This document shows positions 1 through 15,300 of a stretch of DNA of 64,000 bases, piece by piece. The DNA comes from Buxus sempervirens. Taxonomy: Eukaryota; Streptophyta; Magnoliopsida; Buxales; Buxaceae. The stretch is from contig OX387187.1 of assembly GCA_947561395.2 (NCBI GenBank), positions 38,979,829 through 39,043,828 on the forward strand, written 5' to 3'. Numbering within the stretch: position 1 is the stretch's first letter; every line of letters begins with the position of its first letter. Under the pieces are notes generated by a model. That model was not told where the DNA came from. It was given only the letters and a program-made list of their open reading frames with translations, and did not search any database. A program made the position numbers and the translations under genes.

Positions 1-385
1 CGTGATTGCTACAGAAGACATTGCAAACCATGTAAATTAGTTTGATTGACAATTAAATGGCGGATCAGTCCCGTTGAGACCCGATAAATGGCCGACTCCA
101 CCCGGTCAGTTGAATCGCTTGCAGTCCTTACTCCTTGCTTCTTCAAGCGTATTAGAAGTTAGAAACGCATTTTTATCGCGAGCGGGAAAACTCAAATCTC
201 GAATGTTCCCTCTCGTTAAGAGAAGGGGGAGCCTTCCCTTCTGGAACCAATCGTTTCTCATCGGTTGATCAATCTGCTTTGCCCTAGGGCTCGTATCGTC
301 CAAATTTGGAGTTTGTGAATTTTGATTCGCCAATAAAAGGTTATTTCGCCTTAAAAGCGGTTTCTTTTATCCCATTGGTAGAACC
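1..385 (+). other. 5' flank / 5'UTR of the SRS2-like gene
   Basis: This stretch lies before the first start codon of the helicase gene. The sequence GAACCATGAA around 386 is an acceptable plant start context. I see no clear TATA box, so the promoter may lie left of the window. Short open frames here (74-268 on +, 106-333 on -) have no recognisable content and are best read as chance frames. Confidence 0.4.
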
Positions 386-3300
386 ATGAACAAGGAAAAT
401 GTGCTCCAAACGCCGCCAGATATGGTTCCTCAAGGGATCACAGAAGAACAAAGGACTCGAATAACCCAGAATTTCAGAGCAGCAAAGGCACTTCTTGCTC
501 GCAAGAGACCCCGTGAAACCCTAAAAATCCCCAATCAAAGCCCGCAGTAATTTACTTGACCTTTTCCTTTGCTTACTAAATTTTCAATTCTATTTTTATT
601 TTTATTGCATTATAAGTTGCAGTTATCTGTACGTTTTTTGTTGCCCGTAAAAACGAAATGGTTTATTGAGAGTGTGAACAGGATTAAAGTCAATACAGGT
701 GTTTAGTTACACGAATAATTTTGGCTTTTCAGAGATGTGGATGCAAATAGAATCACCTCGCCGGGGCCTGTGCCCAGCATCCATAGATATCCTCTTTCAG
801 AGATACCGATAAACACACCATCCAGAATTGCCAGCAAGGGCTTGAGATTACTGAAGGACAAACGTGTTAAATCATGTCCTGGGAAAATGTTAGTCAAGAA
901 CGACTGTGACAATGTGAATGCACGGACAAAGGGAGCTGCTATGGAAGGAAGAGTTAGAGCACCATTTACTTGCACTCCGACAAGTCAGTCAGGACAGTCT
1001 AGTTTAAGTGAACCACTCTCATTGTCTAGTCTTCTGGACGAAGCTTTTGATGAGTCCATTTTGACAGAAATTGATGCTTTATGCGATAAACCGGCAGCAA
1101 AGGCAGAAGGGGAGGAATCATGCATTGGTGTTTCTGTGGGAAATCAGTGCAGTGAAAGTAGTAGTGGGGATGATCAGAGTTATCTGGAGTCTGCTGCTGT
1201 GAAGAAGCCGTCAGACCATGAGGAAAAGCTGGACCATTTAGAATCAGTAACAGAAGGGTCAGGTATTTCTGGGATCATACAGTGTGGGAGTATGCCAAAA
1301 CCGTATTTGGATTATTTGCAGTCTCTGAATGACAAGCAAAAGGAGGCAGCTTGTAGTGATATTTCAGTTCCTTTAATGATTGTTGCAGGCCCAGGTAGTG
1401 GAAAGGTAACATGGGAAACATCCACTTGTCTCTTTTTTTCTTCCTTTTGTTCTCTGTTCTTGAATTTTGTGCTCTATTCTTATATCTGAATTTGATGTTT
1501 GATGTCAGACCTCTACAATGGTTGGCCGAATATTAGTCCTTCTCAATGAGGTGCATTTGCATGCTTTCAATGAATCTTTTGTTATTTACTTCGTATCTTT
1601 TATGTTTGATCATATTTCTTACCCTTTAGAACATGGGTAGGGCATTTGTCCATCCCACATTCTGGCTATGACCTTCACAACAGCGGCTGCATCTGAGATG
1701 AGAGATCGAATTGGAGCAGTGGCAGGGAAGAAAGTGGCGAAGGAACTTACAATCAGCACATTCCACTCATTTTCTTTGCAACTTTGTCGTTTGCATGCAG
1801 AGAAGTATGGATGTTATCTTAATGTTAATATGTTTCAATGTTATATTTTGGACATATGTATATTCAACGTAGACATTACGTATTTCTACCTTTTGAAATT
1901 GATAGTATTTATGCTCTGAGGTCCTGTTTCCACTGAGAAAACATTTGAAATATGGTTACTTCACTTATAAAGAGTAATGAATTCTCCATCATTGTTGGTG
2001 CCCCATTTGAAGCATTCATTTTGCAGTTACCACCAGTTTTGGTGATTTTCTTATCAAAGAAGTGCTGATACTTTATTAAGTTTTAAACTCTTTGAAGTGA
2101 TTCTGGTGCCTTATTATTTATTTTTTTTAGAGTTTAAGCTGTTAAATTGATCTTTGAAAACTAGTTTAAGGGTCTGGTTTGAGTGAGTTACAGGCCAGAT
2201 GGCTTTCCAATCCTGCTTCAGATCCTTTTCCAAATTGAGATCTGATGCCAGTAGATAGTCTTTTCTGGTTTTGGATATTTGATTAGGTGGTGGTAACCTT
2301 GAACTAGCCATGTATTTGTTTGGACCTGCTTGATATTTGCATCGTTATGGGTATATGTGATGGAATCTGACATGAAGCGTTTGATTCAGCATCTGAGAAA
2401 TTGGTATCTGATGACTGGAAGAGTAGTTGAACTATTGATATTAAACAGTTAAATTCACAATATCACCGCGCCGCCCGCGGGGGGGGGGGGGGGGGGGGGG
2501 GGTGGCATAGATAATGTGAAAAAAACAAAACAAAAAGTGAAATATTAAAATCTGGTTGGTGAGGTATAGGGATAAATCTAAAAGTTAGAGCGTAGAAACT
2601 TTGAAATGGAAATTAATAAGAGATAGATTTACATAAGATGAGGAGAACATAAAAATCAGAAAATGTAAGTTAGAGATTAATGAAAGGGAAGAAGCGAAGA
2701 GGGCATATGTGCTAGAATCGACTAGTTACTGCAACATTCCTTGTCCTTCCCATTTTTACTTTCTGTTCTTTTTGAAGCTGTAATGCTTTTAAGATTGTTA
2801 TCTTTAACCCGTTAATATGAAATTTGTAACATAGGTAGTGATAGACAAAGTAAAACTGATATGACATTTATATCTCTATTGACTCAAGTTTGAGCACCTT
2901 GCTACATATTTTTATCTAGTTGACTGCCTAAAAACTAGGCTAGTGCTTGGGTTGAATTTTTGCAGGAACATTAAATTCCATCTTGACGAGTAGATGAATA
3001 AATATCATGTGTTTACAAGAAATTAAAGGGAAAGTGGAGAAGGCTGAGGAAGTTAAAAGTATTAACTTTGGTATACAGTGAACGGTAATAATAGAAATGT
3101 GGTAGGAATAATGGTAGATAAAAATATGAAAAGCTATGTTGTTAGTAGAACTAGCGGTAGAACAATGTTGATTTAGTCATAGGTGAAGATGTTTTGATCA
3201 TTATTGTCTTGTATGCACCTCAAGTAGGTTTGGATGAAAGCCTTGAAAAGGATTTTTGGGAAGAAACGGATTGGTTGATACAAGGCATATCTGAAATTAA

Positions 3301-6300
3301 AAGGATATTTATAGGAGGGGACTTAAATGGTTATGTGGGAGATGAAATTGATGGTTATAATAGAATACATGGAGGGTTAGGCTTTGGTCAAAGGAATGAG
3401 ATGGGATAATCAGTACTTGAGTTCGTAGTAGCCTATGACCTTTCTTTTGCATTTACCTTTTTCTAAAAGAGAATTGAACATTTGGTGACTTTTACCAGTC
3501 TATGGTATTGAGGAACGTCTAGGACTCATTGGTTAGGGTTCCTTTTGAACAAGGTTTGAAATATCGCTAACAAGAGACAAACCACCCCTTACGTCTTTCG
3601 ATGTATTGTTGGCGTGCTGCCAATTATTGTTGGCAGGTTGCTCATGTCATTGACAAATGCAAGTCTTGAAATATCACTTTGTTTCGTGATATATTGCACC
3701 ATGAAAGGGACAAGGGGGAAGTGATTATTTGGACCCTTTTATCATGCCATTGGAGGCTTTGGTGGTGATATATTGTGTCGGCTAGTAAACCATGCTTTTG
3801 AAAGCAATTGAATATCTATTTTCCTTGTTAGTAACTTAGCAAAGAATTACTACAAAAGTGGCATTTAATATACTTTTAGAGAATTTTAGCTATTTTTTTT
3901 TGATAATTAATGAGAGAAATGATATAAATAGGGTAGAAAAGAACAATACAATCAAAAGGACCCATGAGAAATGGGTCCTCAAAAAATGCCAGGACTACTC
4001 AAAATGCATAACAGACGAACCCCAAATAAAACCCCAGCTAAGAAGCCGTAGGAGAGAGGCAGAAGCTGTGCCAATCTCTCACAATCTCTGAAATAGACAA
4101 TCCTCTAAACTCAGGACGAATGGAGACCCATGAGGCAATTGACGACATCGAATTTTCCAGGACATGCTCCATATTTCCCCTTTTATTATGGAAAATTCTG
4201 CGATTCCTCTCGAGCCAAATGTACCACACAACTGCATGGAAAGCCAATCTGTACATGATGTGACCTCTCAACTCAAGGCCCCTGAATCGCCATTGATCAA
4301 GCATCTGGGTGATAGAATTGGGCATAACCCACGAGATCCCAACAATGCTAATGAGTCTCGTCCATATGGCCCAAGCGAACCGATACTCCAAGAAAGTGTG
4401 GTCAATACTCTCTCCTGCCTCCATGCACAACATGCAGATGTGAGGGGAAATAGCCATTTTCTTCCATCTCCTCTGAATCCGGTCAGCCGTGTTAATCTTG
4501 TAAAGAAGTGCCATTCACAGAAAAGCTTTAATCCGAGGAGGAACTTTAGGTTTCCACAGCCTAGGCACCGTGAAGGGGGTGGAGGATCCCCCCCACAGGA
4601 CGAAGGGAATGGAAGAATGATTTGCATGAGTAGGATCCCGAAGGGGATGCCGACCACTTAGGTATGTCAGAGCTGGAGTGGTCAATAAAAATGTCTTTGA
4701 GACTATCAAGCAAAGAAGCAAGCTCCTCAAACTCAAAAGGTCTAAGATCCTTACGAAGATCAAGGTTCCAAGAGAGCCCGGAGGAAGACCAAGAAAGAAT
4801 GTCAGACACTAATGCCTCTGGGTGACGGGCAAGGGAAAAATGCGTGGGAAAACAAGCAATAAGGCCTCTTTTCCCCACCACTGGTCGAACCAAAACCAAA
4901 TAGAAGAGCTGTCCCCGACAATGAGTCGGAAATGAGGATAAAAGTAGAAGCAATTGCAACGACGGCCTTCCAAGGGCTACAACCCTTTGGATGCGCCCTC
5001 ATATTAATGGACCATCTATTATCTCCCAATCCATACTTACTAACAATCACTTGATGCCAGAGACTGTCTTGATCTGTGTTGAATCGCCAAAGCCACTTAG
5101 CCAAAAGAGATGAATTGCGCAAAGCCACATTGACAATGTCAATGCCCCCTTTCTCCCTTGTCTTACACCTCTGAATCCATCTAACTAGATGAGCCCTTTT
5201 CACCCCACCACCCTCCCACAAGAAATCTCTCTGAGCCTTCTCAATAATGTCTACCATTCTCTTAGGCATGCGGAATAAAGACATGAAGTAAACGGGGAGG
5301 TTAGCTATTAATAGAGTTAAATATTTAATATGATAGTTGGAAGAAAATATTTGTCTTATAAACTTTGGAAACTAAAGAATAAGACAGTCTATATATGCTA
5401 ATAAAGGAGCCAAAACTACAGCTTAGACTATTTTTAATGGCTTATGCTTTGCAATTTATTTTATTTTTCCTTTTTGGTCTACATCATGCTTTCCATATTC
5501 TTATTATTTTGCAAGCTGTACTCTTTAGTCATAAATTACGTTAAAATCTCACGTGACTTGTTCAAATATTTGTCATATATTCTAGCTTTCATTGTAGGTC
5601 AGGGTGCACAAATAATTAGGATAAGTTATTTTGTTTTGTTTTTATTACAGGTTAGGGCGAACATCAGAATTCTCAATATATGGACATGTGCAGCAAAGGC
5701 GGGCAATCTTTGAGGCTATGCGGTTATATGAAAATGAAAGGATGAACAGAAAAAATCATGAAGGCCACAAACCTGGTGAAGACTTTAGCGGTATAAATTG
5801 TCCACAAAATTTTCAGGATAAGTCAAAGAAATGGCAGAAGTTTGTTACTCAAGTAAGGACCTTTCTACCATGAATTGCTTTATATTATTTCCTAAAGTTT
5901 CTGTTTGTGATAAAGTTCCTATTTTTGATGTGATCTGCTTTGATTTTCATAAGTTTACAGAAAAACAATGAGTTCCATTTGGTTTTGACACTTATGTCTA
6001 TATGTAGTTGTTCCTGTAACTTTTAGGTGAACTTGTTGATGCTTGTAATCCATATCATTTCTAGTTTTCTTATTTCTTATACTTGAAAGGAGCCCAAACT
6101 TTGTCATCATTGCATGCAAGCTATAACATTTTATACTATTTGTCATCATTGATGCACTGAGGTTCTCTGTAAATTTAATTATGGTAGCTACAGGAACAAG
6201 GGCATGGCTCCTCCTAATAGACTAGTTCCTTTTTGTTTGGACTCAAAAGATACATCTTACTTGTTTCTGCATTGTTCTTTTGCCCATTTTATCTGGTCTA

Positions 6301-9300
6301 TAAGTAAGATAATATCACTAATCCTATAGAGAATCTAAGATCATACTTCTTGTTTGGGAACAGTGTATCGGGGGTGCTGGGCTAGTGTTAATATCTTATG
6401 TATTGCCTTCCTCAGCTCCTCTATTCATTTATGTATTCTCTGTAAAATGAGTAATTGTCTTTATTTCCTTTAGCTAAAAGTAAAATCAATATTATAGTAT
6501 TTCTTAACATGCCATTCTACAAAACTGAACCACTTTATTAATTCTTCAAGGACTTGGTGTCCTTGATGTTTATCTCCTCATTGATGTTTATCCCCTCATT
6601 GATTAGTCATTTCGTGTTATTGCATATTGCATTCGTTGAAAATACCAGCAACCTGTAAAGACTGCCCTTCTATTCCCTGCTTGTCTGCCCTTCTCTTACT
6701 GAAGGTAGAAATGTTACTGCAAGATCCTGTATATTTCATGAATGTATGTTGATTTGCAATTGGTGTTATTAAGTGTACATTATTTCAGGCTAAAGCATCT
6801 GGAAAGACTCCGGCAGAATTCCAAGAAATGGGTGATGATATAGGAGTAAGTTGATATTATGTTATTGTTTTTTTTTTTTTATAGTTTTTGGAGGATGCTA
6901 CTTATACAAATCCATTCATGTTTTCTTGCTTTGGATATGGTTAAGGCAGTAATTCTTGGGAACTACAATGACATCCTAAAATCTTGTAATGCTTTGGATT
7001 ACCATGACTTAATCATCTGTTCGGTGAAGCTGCTCACTGATTTTCCTGAAGGTTCATATCATCTGTCAGTACTTTATTAGATTTTGTAATTTTGAGGACC
7101 TTTTTTCATTGACTATATTTTATACATCATTCAGTATTCAGGGAGTGTCAAGAATCATGGAATGCCATTGTAATAGATGAATTTCAGGATACAAGTTCCA
7201 TGCAATACAGTCTTTTGCGAATTCTTGCATCTCAGAACTGCATAACTATTGTTGGTGATGAAGACCAGGTGCAGTTTTTCTTTAGTAATTATGTTTTTGA
7301 AAATTTCAAGATTGAGTTTTTTTTTTTCAAAACATAAATTTTGTATTTATGTCTTATTAATGCTGTAACATGAATATCTTAATCTTATTGCAGTCCATTT
7401 TCAGTTTCAATGGGGCTGACATTTCTGGATTTGATTCATTTCGTGAAAATTTTCCGAACCACAAAGAGGTTTGGACTTGGTTTATTTTCTCCTGAGAGTT
7501 TCCTTGGATACTGGTATCTTTCATGTTTATCGAATGTTGAACTATCATCAACAATTCAGGTTGTGTGGAACTTCGAATAACTTCTTTATGGTTATGGAAG
7601 TGGTTAATTGAACAAAATAATTGTTTGAAGAAAAACATGTTATCCAACTGACTTTCTCATATGGTTCTTTGAATCTTGAGTTACATATAAATACGTTTTT
7701 TGGTGATTCAGATTAGACTAAACAAAAACTACCGATCCACACGCTGTATTGTTGAGGCTGCATCATCTCTCATTAACAATAATGTGAAGCGATGCCAACA
7801 AAAGCAAGTATTCACTGACAATTCATCTGGTTCTAAGGTGTCCCTCTAAATGATCCCTTTTTGTGTGTGTGTGAATGAATGTATGTATAATGTATTTATA
7901 TATGCATGCATGGAGGAATATGTATATGCATATATGTATGTATGAATGTACGTTTGTATATGTAAGTATGTTTTCATGCATGCATGTATACATATATGTA
8001 TATATATGTTCTGCCAGCTAATGGCAGAAATTTTATATGTTTCACATTATGCAGATAACTGTCAAGGAATGCCACAATGAAGTTGCACAGTGCGCATTTG
8101 TGGTTGATAAAATCTTAGAAGCAACTTCTGATGGTTCAACTGCTGAGTGCTCCTTTGGCAATATAGCAATTCTTTATCGGAGGCAGGTAAATTTACTCCA
8201 CATCCTGTTATTGGTCCACTTGAAATAATTCATAAACATCTGCTGAACAACTTATGTCTTCATCTTAAATTTATCAGGTCTCTGGCAAAGTGTTCCAAGC
8301 AGCTTTTCGCAGTAGGAGAATTCCCTTTAATGTTCATGGTGTGGCCTTTTATCGAAAGAAGGTTGTTGAAATCAGTACCATGATGGGAAGTTTAACATTT
8401 AGTTGATGTCCTTGTGTTTATATTTGTATCTCTTGTTTATGTTCTTTTTGTATTTGCCTTTTTGGCAGCCGAGTTTTGTTCCTAACATTGTCTATCTCTT
8501 TTTTTCTTTGGATTTCTTTGTATCACTGGGCCCAGCTACTCAGGATACTGAAAAAGAAAAAAAAACATTGTCAATCTCTTCTTCTCTTTGGATTTCTTTG
8601 TACCACTGAGCCCAGCTATTCAGGATACTATCTCTTCTTCTCTTTGGATGTAAATTAACTTGTTGCTTTTAGGCCACAAACTGTTTTCCTTGGAGATTAC
8701 TTTGGATTTTGTCCATTCAGCATAACAGCTTATACCGTGCTTTGATTTGTGGTGCTTGACGAAATGCTTGTTATCTTGAGATTATTCTTCAAGTGTAAGC
8801 TCTTTGTTTTAACTACTGATGTATGACCTGGAGGCTCTTCTGCAGTTCTGCCAATTCTTGATACAATTGCATTGAACCCCTGCATGTGGCATTTGCCACT
8901 TATATACAATTGGAGAAATCTTTTAACAAATACAATTTTTCAAGATTTGTTGTTCTAGTTATGAATTTATGATTGCTTTCTTTTTGGCTGGAAGCAGGGG
9001 TAGTTATGTCTTTGTTTCCGTTTTTATATATATATATTTTTTGATTTTTTTAGTATTGATCAACAAGGACATGTAACAACTGTTTTTTAGCCAATGCAAG
9101 TTCCATGAATTGATGTTATTTTGATTGATTTACTTTTTGTTGGAAGCAGGTTTAGTTGTTTTGTTGCTTCCATATATCTTTTTGACCTTGCCTTCAAAAA
9201 AATGACCACAAGGACTTGAAAAACTAGATGTTTTTTTTTTCCTGGGTCTGTTTACATTTTACTGCCTTATGACAGATAATCAAAGCCATTTTGGCTATGC

Positions 9301-12300
9301 TTAGGACAACATTGCCTGGTTGTGATGATACCTCATTTCGTCAAGTATTTAAAGCTTTATTACCATGTGGGAAAGAAGAAAAGAAGGCGGTAATTTTTTT
9401 GACCATGTCTTATATAATTCAGTTTAACATGGACACATTACAAACACACTCACACAAATAAATAAATATAGTCCATTTTTTCTTAAAGTCTTTGTGCCTT
9501 TTCCTTCATATATGAGCTTCTAGTGGTGACTTATTGCAGGTAATCGGCCACATAGAGAAAATATCTGGTGTTAGGAATTGCAGCTTTATTTCAACTGCAC
9601 ATGACATATTCACTGCAAAAGTCTCTGGTACCTTCAAGAGGTCCTATTTCAAATATCTTTGATCCTTACATACATAATATATATAATATAATATTTATAT
9701 ATATATACATATACATGTTGTATATATGTATATATTTTATGTATGTATGTAACTATGTATGTATGTTTATATAATTATATATGTATATATATATTCCTAC
9801 TTACACTTATTTTTAATGTGCATTTGTTTGTAATGATTGCGATAGTTGGAGCTGCTTGAACTTAATATGTAGAGTGCTAGAATATACTCCCACATACACT
9901 TATTTTTAATGTGCATTTGTTTGTAATGATTGCGATAGTTGGAGCTGCTTGAACTTAATATGTAGAGTGCTAGAATATACTCCCACATACACTTATTTTT
10001 AATGTGCATTTATTTGTAATGATTGCGATAGTAGGAGCTGCTTGAACTTATTATGTAAAATACTAGATGATTATGGTACCAGTTATAGGGAGGCTGAAGG
10101 GAGAGTTTTTGGGACGTTGGTACCAGTTATAGGTTGGGTGATGGAGGTTCATGACCGAGTTGGGTTGTATTTCATTGATCTGCATGTTGGTCTGTGCATA
10201 GGCACTGTTGTACAGTCATTCTTCTATTTTTATATATATATGCACATTCATTATTCATCACAAAAAAAAAAATTAAATGTTTTTATGCATTTTCTTCTAA
10301 AAACATTTTCTTCTACTGTATTTTTTTTGGTTATGTTTATATTTTTAGTGTATCGATTTTCCAGAAGCTTTCTGTTATGCCAAATATGTTAATGGGTTTT
10401 ATGATATTTAGGCAGTTTTGTTTCTAATATAAATAATATTACTTTAATGAACTGGGGAGAAATCTGATACAGGGCCGTCGACCCCCAATACTACATCAAG
10501 CTTCTCATATGTGGGGGTGGTGTGGGTTCATTTGAAGGTGAAATTTTTGGCAACCACCCTCGCTTGTAAAATTAATTATATGGTTAGGTGATCATGGTTC
10601 ATGAGAAAAAAAGATGTTCAAAGCCCTAGACAGGGCATGGGCCAATTGAATTAGGTGAATCATCTTCTAATTGCAGTTCTCTTTGTTAATCAGCCATGAA
10701 GCAGCTATAGGTGATTTTCCTTTTACCACAATGGTGGGAAAAGTGGTATAACTAGCCACATTTTATTGGTTACTAGTTTACTATTAACATAAATCTCCAA
10801 TCTCTTGGCATTTCTCCCCTTTATATGAGACTTTAGGTTGTGATGCCATCAATAGTGTTTGAATCAATTTATTAGGGATATGCAGAACTTTAGCAGTGCT
10901 CTGTTTGCAACTAGATGTGTTGAGGAGCAAATGAACTCTAGGATGCTTGTACTTGTTTGTCAATTGGAGACTTTGTATTACTCCAAGGATTAAAGCCTTT
11001 GTTTGGACTGCCTTAGTACACCACATCAACCCTCTTGACATTTCTATTGTGCCACAGAATAAAAATGAGGTGTGCTTTATTTGTAGGTTCCATTGTGAGT
11101 CTTAAGATATATTTTTGTGTAATACTGGTCCTTGAGGTCTGGTTCATCTTACTGGAATTCTTGGGGTGGATTGAGAATTTTTCAATCCGTGTAGGATAGC
11201 AAGCATTTCTTGGTTTGAGGAAAAGAGGCCTAATTATGTTTTGGTTACTGTTCCACTCTATCTATTGTTGTATGTGGGGGGAGAGGAATACGAGGATGTT
11301 TGATGATTTTTGTTCATCTAGTTGTGCCATGATAGATGCTAAGGTGATTTTAGTAGCCTCATAGGTGTCTAAATTTCAAGATTTTAGAGGTCTATCTGTG
11401 AAAAGATTGTTGAAGAGGAGCCAGTTGTCAGATTAACATCTTTCACTATTCATAAAGATGTTGTGGTTTTGAGTGCCCTGCTTGAGGGGTCGTTGGAGTT
11501 GAATTTTGGTGGATGTTCACTTGGGAAATCCTAGGCCATCTAGTATTAGAGATTTGCTTATAGATCACTCTGTGGTGGTGTTACTTGCATTATGAGGCCC
11601 TATTATGGGTGATTTTACTTGAGCTGAACTTTATGCTCTTTTTATAAGGCCGCAAGAAACCATATTCATGGGTTGCTCTCCTTTAGTGTTGTAAGGTGAA
11701 TATGATACATATTCTTGGTGGAAAATTTGTTATGTTGGTTACTTAATTACTTGAATATCTTGTTCAACTATATACCTAGATCAGCCAATAATAATGCTGG
11801 TAGGGCAGCTGTTAGGACCTATGGGGGTTGACATTTATTTGGTGTGCCTAAAGATGAGATATTTCCACATGAATGGAGTGTCCTGAGTGTAGGATGGTTT
11901 GAGTTGGAGACTGAATTATATGTAGGAATATTGATATTTCTCTTCCTTTTTATCTTTTCTTTCACGAGTGTATGTCTGAGAAGTCTACCTTTTGTATTGC
12001 TTTACACCCTTTCTTTTCTTGATAAAATCTTATTAATTATTAAGAGTATTGAAATATAGGTTCTTCTTGAAAATTGTAAATTAGAAAATGTACTTAGGAA
12101 ATTAGTAATATCACATTACTTTTTAATTAGTTTTGAATTTTATAATTTAGATGGTATTAGAAAAATTTAAAATTTTTAAAAAATATTTCAGTTACAATTT
12201 ATTTAGGAATCATTTTAAATTGACATTTGCATCATGTGCAATGCACTGTATGCATGTATTTCTAAAGAAATCTTCTGGTTTTGGAGTTGTTCTAAGAACT

Positions 12301-15300
12301 TTTGAATTGCTTGAATTAGTACTTTTCCGGATATTACTTCACTTGATTGGAATCCTAGTTTTTGATTGCAGTTAAAGTACATTTTGTGTTTTATTTCACC
12401 TACATAACATGGTTTGAATTTTCTTTTCGTTATTTTTTTTCTTATTTCACTAGGTGGTAGTAGAATGGTTTTTATATGCAAAAAAAAAAAAAAAAAAAAA
12501 AAAATTTGTTGATTCGAAGGTTGCATGCACGGTCTCGGGGGGATATTATTTACATTATAGTTGACAAAGAACTATAAAGACTCTAGAAGCACCCGACAAG
12601 TTGATTGGGCAATATAAGAGATGTACGGTAATGCTGCTTAGTTGACATGTAATGATGTATTATTGGAAAGTTCTTTTAAGATGATGGTATTAGGAAATTG
12701 GTTGAACATTGTCATCTCCTCTTGAGGATGTTGGTTTTAAAAGAAAAGCAATTTATGAGCTCTAATTGCGTGTGCATGCTTTTCAAAGGTAAAGTGATAT
12801 GTAAAAGATCAAGTTGGTTGATACTTGTGGGTTGTTAGTAATTCTTTCCTAGGTTCCAGTTAAGAAGGTGGAAACTGAAAGTTGTTGATGTTTAAAAATC
12901 TATCATTTGATCTCTTTATTATGTTTTCTATTACTGATAAAAAAAAACACTTGAGTATGCATTCTCTTCCAAGTGGAGGAGCATGATCTTCTGAATCTGT
13001 AAATTATGCAAATCAATGGAATGTGTTTTGAGGGCAACGTTAGATCAAGGACACCTGTATGGTCATTGTGGTCAAGTCTCACTGAGAACAAATTTTGCTT
13101 AAATATCTATTGGAAAATCCATCTGATCATTAGAAAGTAGAGACCTCTGGTTCTGCTTATCCTCTCAAATGTAAAATGCTTCACATGGAGATATTATTCC
13201 TAGGTGTAAATTGAAGATCTCCTTGTAAGCTTGCATTATGTTTAGGGAAAGTAGATTTCTCCCTTGAAATTCTAGTGCCAAAGCATCTCCAAACATAGAT
13301 GTGAATGGTAACTTATTAAAGAATTCTTTTTCTTTACATTGCAGTACTTTTTGTTCATTCTGCTTTTATTTGTTGTTTGCATTTGGTCACAAGACTATCC
13401 TTTTTATTGCACAGATGTTTTTGTTCACAAATTGTTAAACTTGGACCAGCCTTTTAGAGCTATTGCAATTTATGCTGGTTGGTTTTTTCATTTATAATTT
13501 GCACTCTCTCTAGAGAATGTTCGTTCTCTTTTCTTTATCGCTTTTATTATTATTTTTTTTGTTATTTGTTTTTGAATGAGCATAGGAACCAACTTACGCA
13601 AGGACGCAGGGTGTTGCTTACGATGGAAATGATTTCAAAACTCGTTCGAAGGGTATGACTAACCATTACTTTCAATTGGGAAAATTATAATTTTTATGTT
13701 TCTACCTGCATTGAAGTATATTTTTGGTATTATAATTTAGATGAAAAAAACTCTTGGCATTCAGTATATTGGAACCTTCAGAAACCACACTAGATTATGT
13801 GAGAAGAATGCTTGATGGTGTCTTTGGTTCCAAAACCTTAGAACGTTGCGTGGTTCACATGGCTTTTGAATCAATTGAGTTACTTTTCTCCCCTGAATTC
13901 TAGCCCTGTTGGAAAAGTTACCGTCTCGAGTTATATCCTATGGTTTCACTATGGTTGAAGATATGCTCACACTTTCATCTTAGTAATTGCGTTGCAATGT
14001 TTACCATTCCAACAATACTTTGTTTGTTGTGAGCTGTGTAACTTATGTTTCATATCATGGAAAATTGATATTACATGTTGGCCTTTACAGGAGCAATCAA
14101 TTTCGGCTATCATAACTTCAGTGGCCAATATGTTACCCCAGGTTTGTTTCCCTTAGTTCCACTTAAACAAGCATGTCACGATATTGAAAATTTTATATTA
14201 GATTCTATAAATATAACTTGAAATGGTTCTAATAAATGTTGTTGCTATGTGCTCTGACTTGGTTATCTCAAGGCATCTTGGTAGACGCTAAAATAATTTA
14301 TGGAAACTTAAAAGGAATTTTGAGCATGCTACTGAAGATAAGAAGTGAACCTTGCTTTTATATATATTTCGCAACCTAACAGTTTAAGAAACATGGCCAC
14401 ATCTCTGATACGAAGCATACGTAGGAGAAATATTGAGGATGGCCTTCATTCAGCCCTTCATTGTGGTGAAGAAGAAGATGGTGTTGCAATAACGTTACTA
14501 AGATACCCCTTATGAGATTCACTGCTTGGTTTGATTTGTGATCTTTGAAGAGTGTTCTGTATGGGCTTAAGCATGTGGGACTTGTATTTATAGCTTTGAA
14601 GGGGTTAATACTAAGGTCCAATCTTGTGTGGTTGAATGCATTATTTATTTATTCTTTTTAAATTGGATTTTATTCTGCAGAATTAGGACTTGGATGGAGT
14701 TGGAATAGAGTTTTGAGGCCTATTTGTCACCAGTCAGTGGCTGGTGAATGATTAATCCTACTACCATAGAACTTGTTTAGACAATGAATGTGATTCATGA
14801 TAGAAGATTCAGTTTAATTTTTTTCTTTTTTTTTTTTGGGGCACTTTCTGTTTTCCTCTTATTTTCCATTTATCTCATGTCCGATCTTCTCAAGATTTTT
14901 ACTAGTATTTTCACGGTTTTTTTTGTGCCATTGTTTTACTTTTCAATGCTTGGTAAGATTGAATCTTTGATTTCCATAGTGTCAGAACCCCAATTTTGGG
15001 AGTTTAAATTGCAAAAACAGGGAAAGGGTTTTTTTTTGAAATAAAAGTTGGAAAACAGGGGAAAATGAAACTTTGAAAATTAATTTTCGTACCCTGTACT
15101 TTTTAAAATAACAAGAAAGGAATGAAATTTTTTAAATTTACAAAAATCTGCCCCGGGATTTCAACGAACAGAAAATCTCTGTTCTTGATCATGGGTTGCT
15201 ATTTGGCAACCAAAATCAAAGGAAAATGTGCAAAAATGAATCCTATGATCAAATTGAGAGATTGAGAGAAGAATTAGAAGATATCTTTGGGTTTTTAACA

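Noticed and set aside
74-333. Open frames upstream of the helicase start
   Set aside because: Overlapping short frames on both strands with no motif, most likely in the 5'UTR or promoter.
8362-8382. Extension of exon 12 through GTTGTTGAAATC
   Set aside because: The spliced form [11 protein letters not shown] keeps the family spacing; the extension reaches a stop (TGATGG) with no usable donor in phase.
9805-10072. Regular repeats resembling a CRISPR array
   Set aside because: Units are contiguous with no variable spacers, and the genome is a plant nuclear genome.
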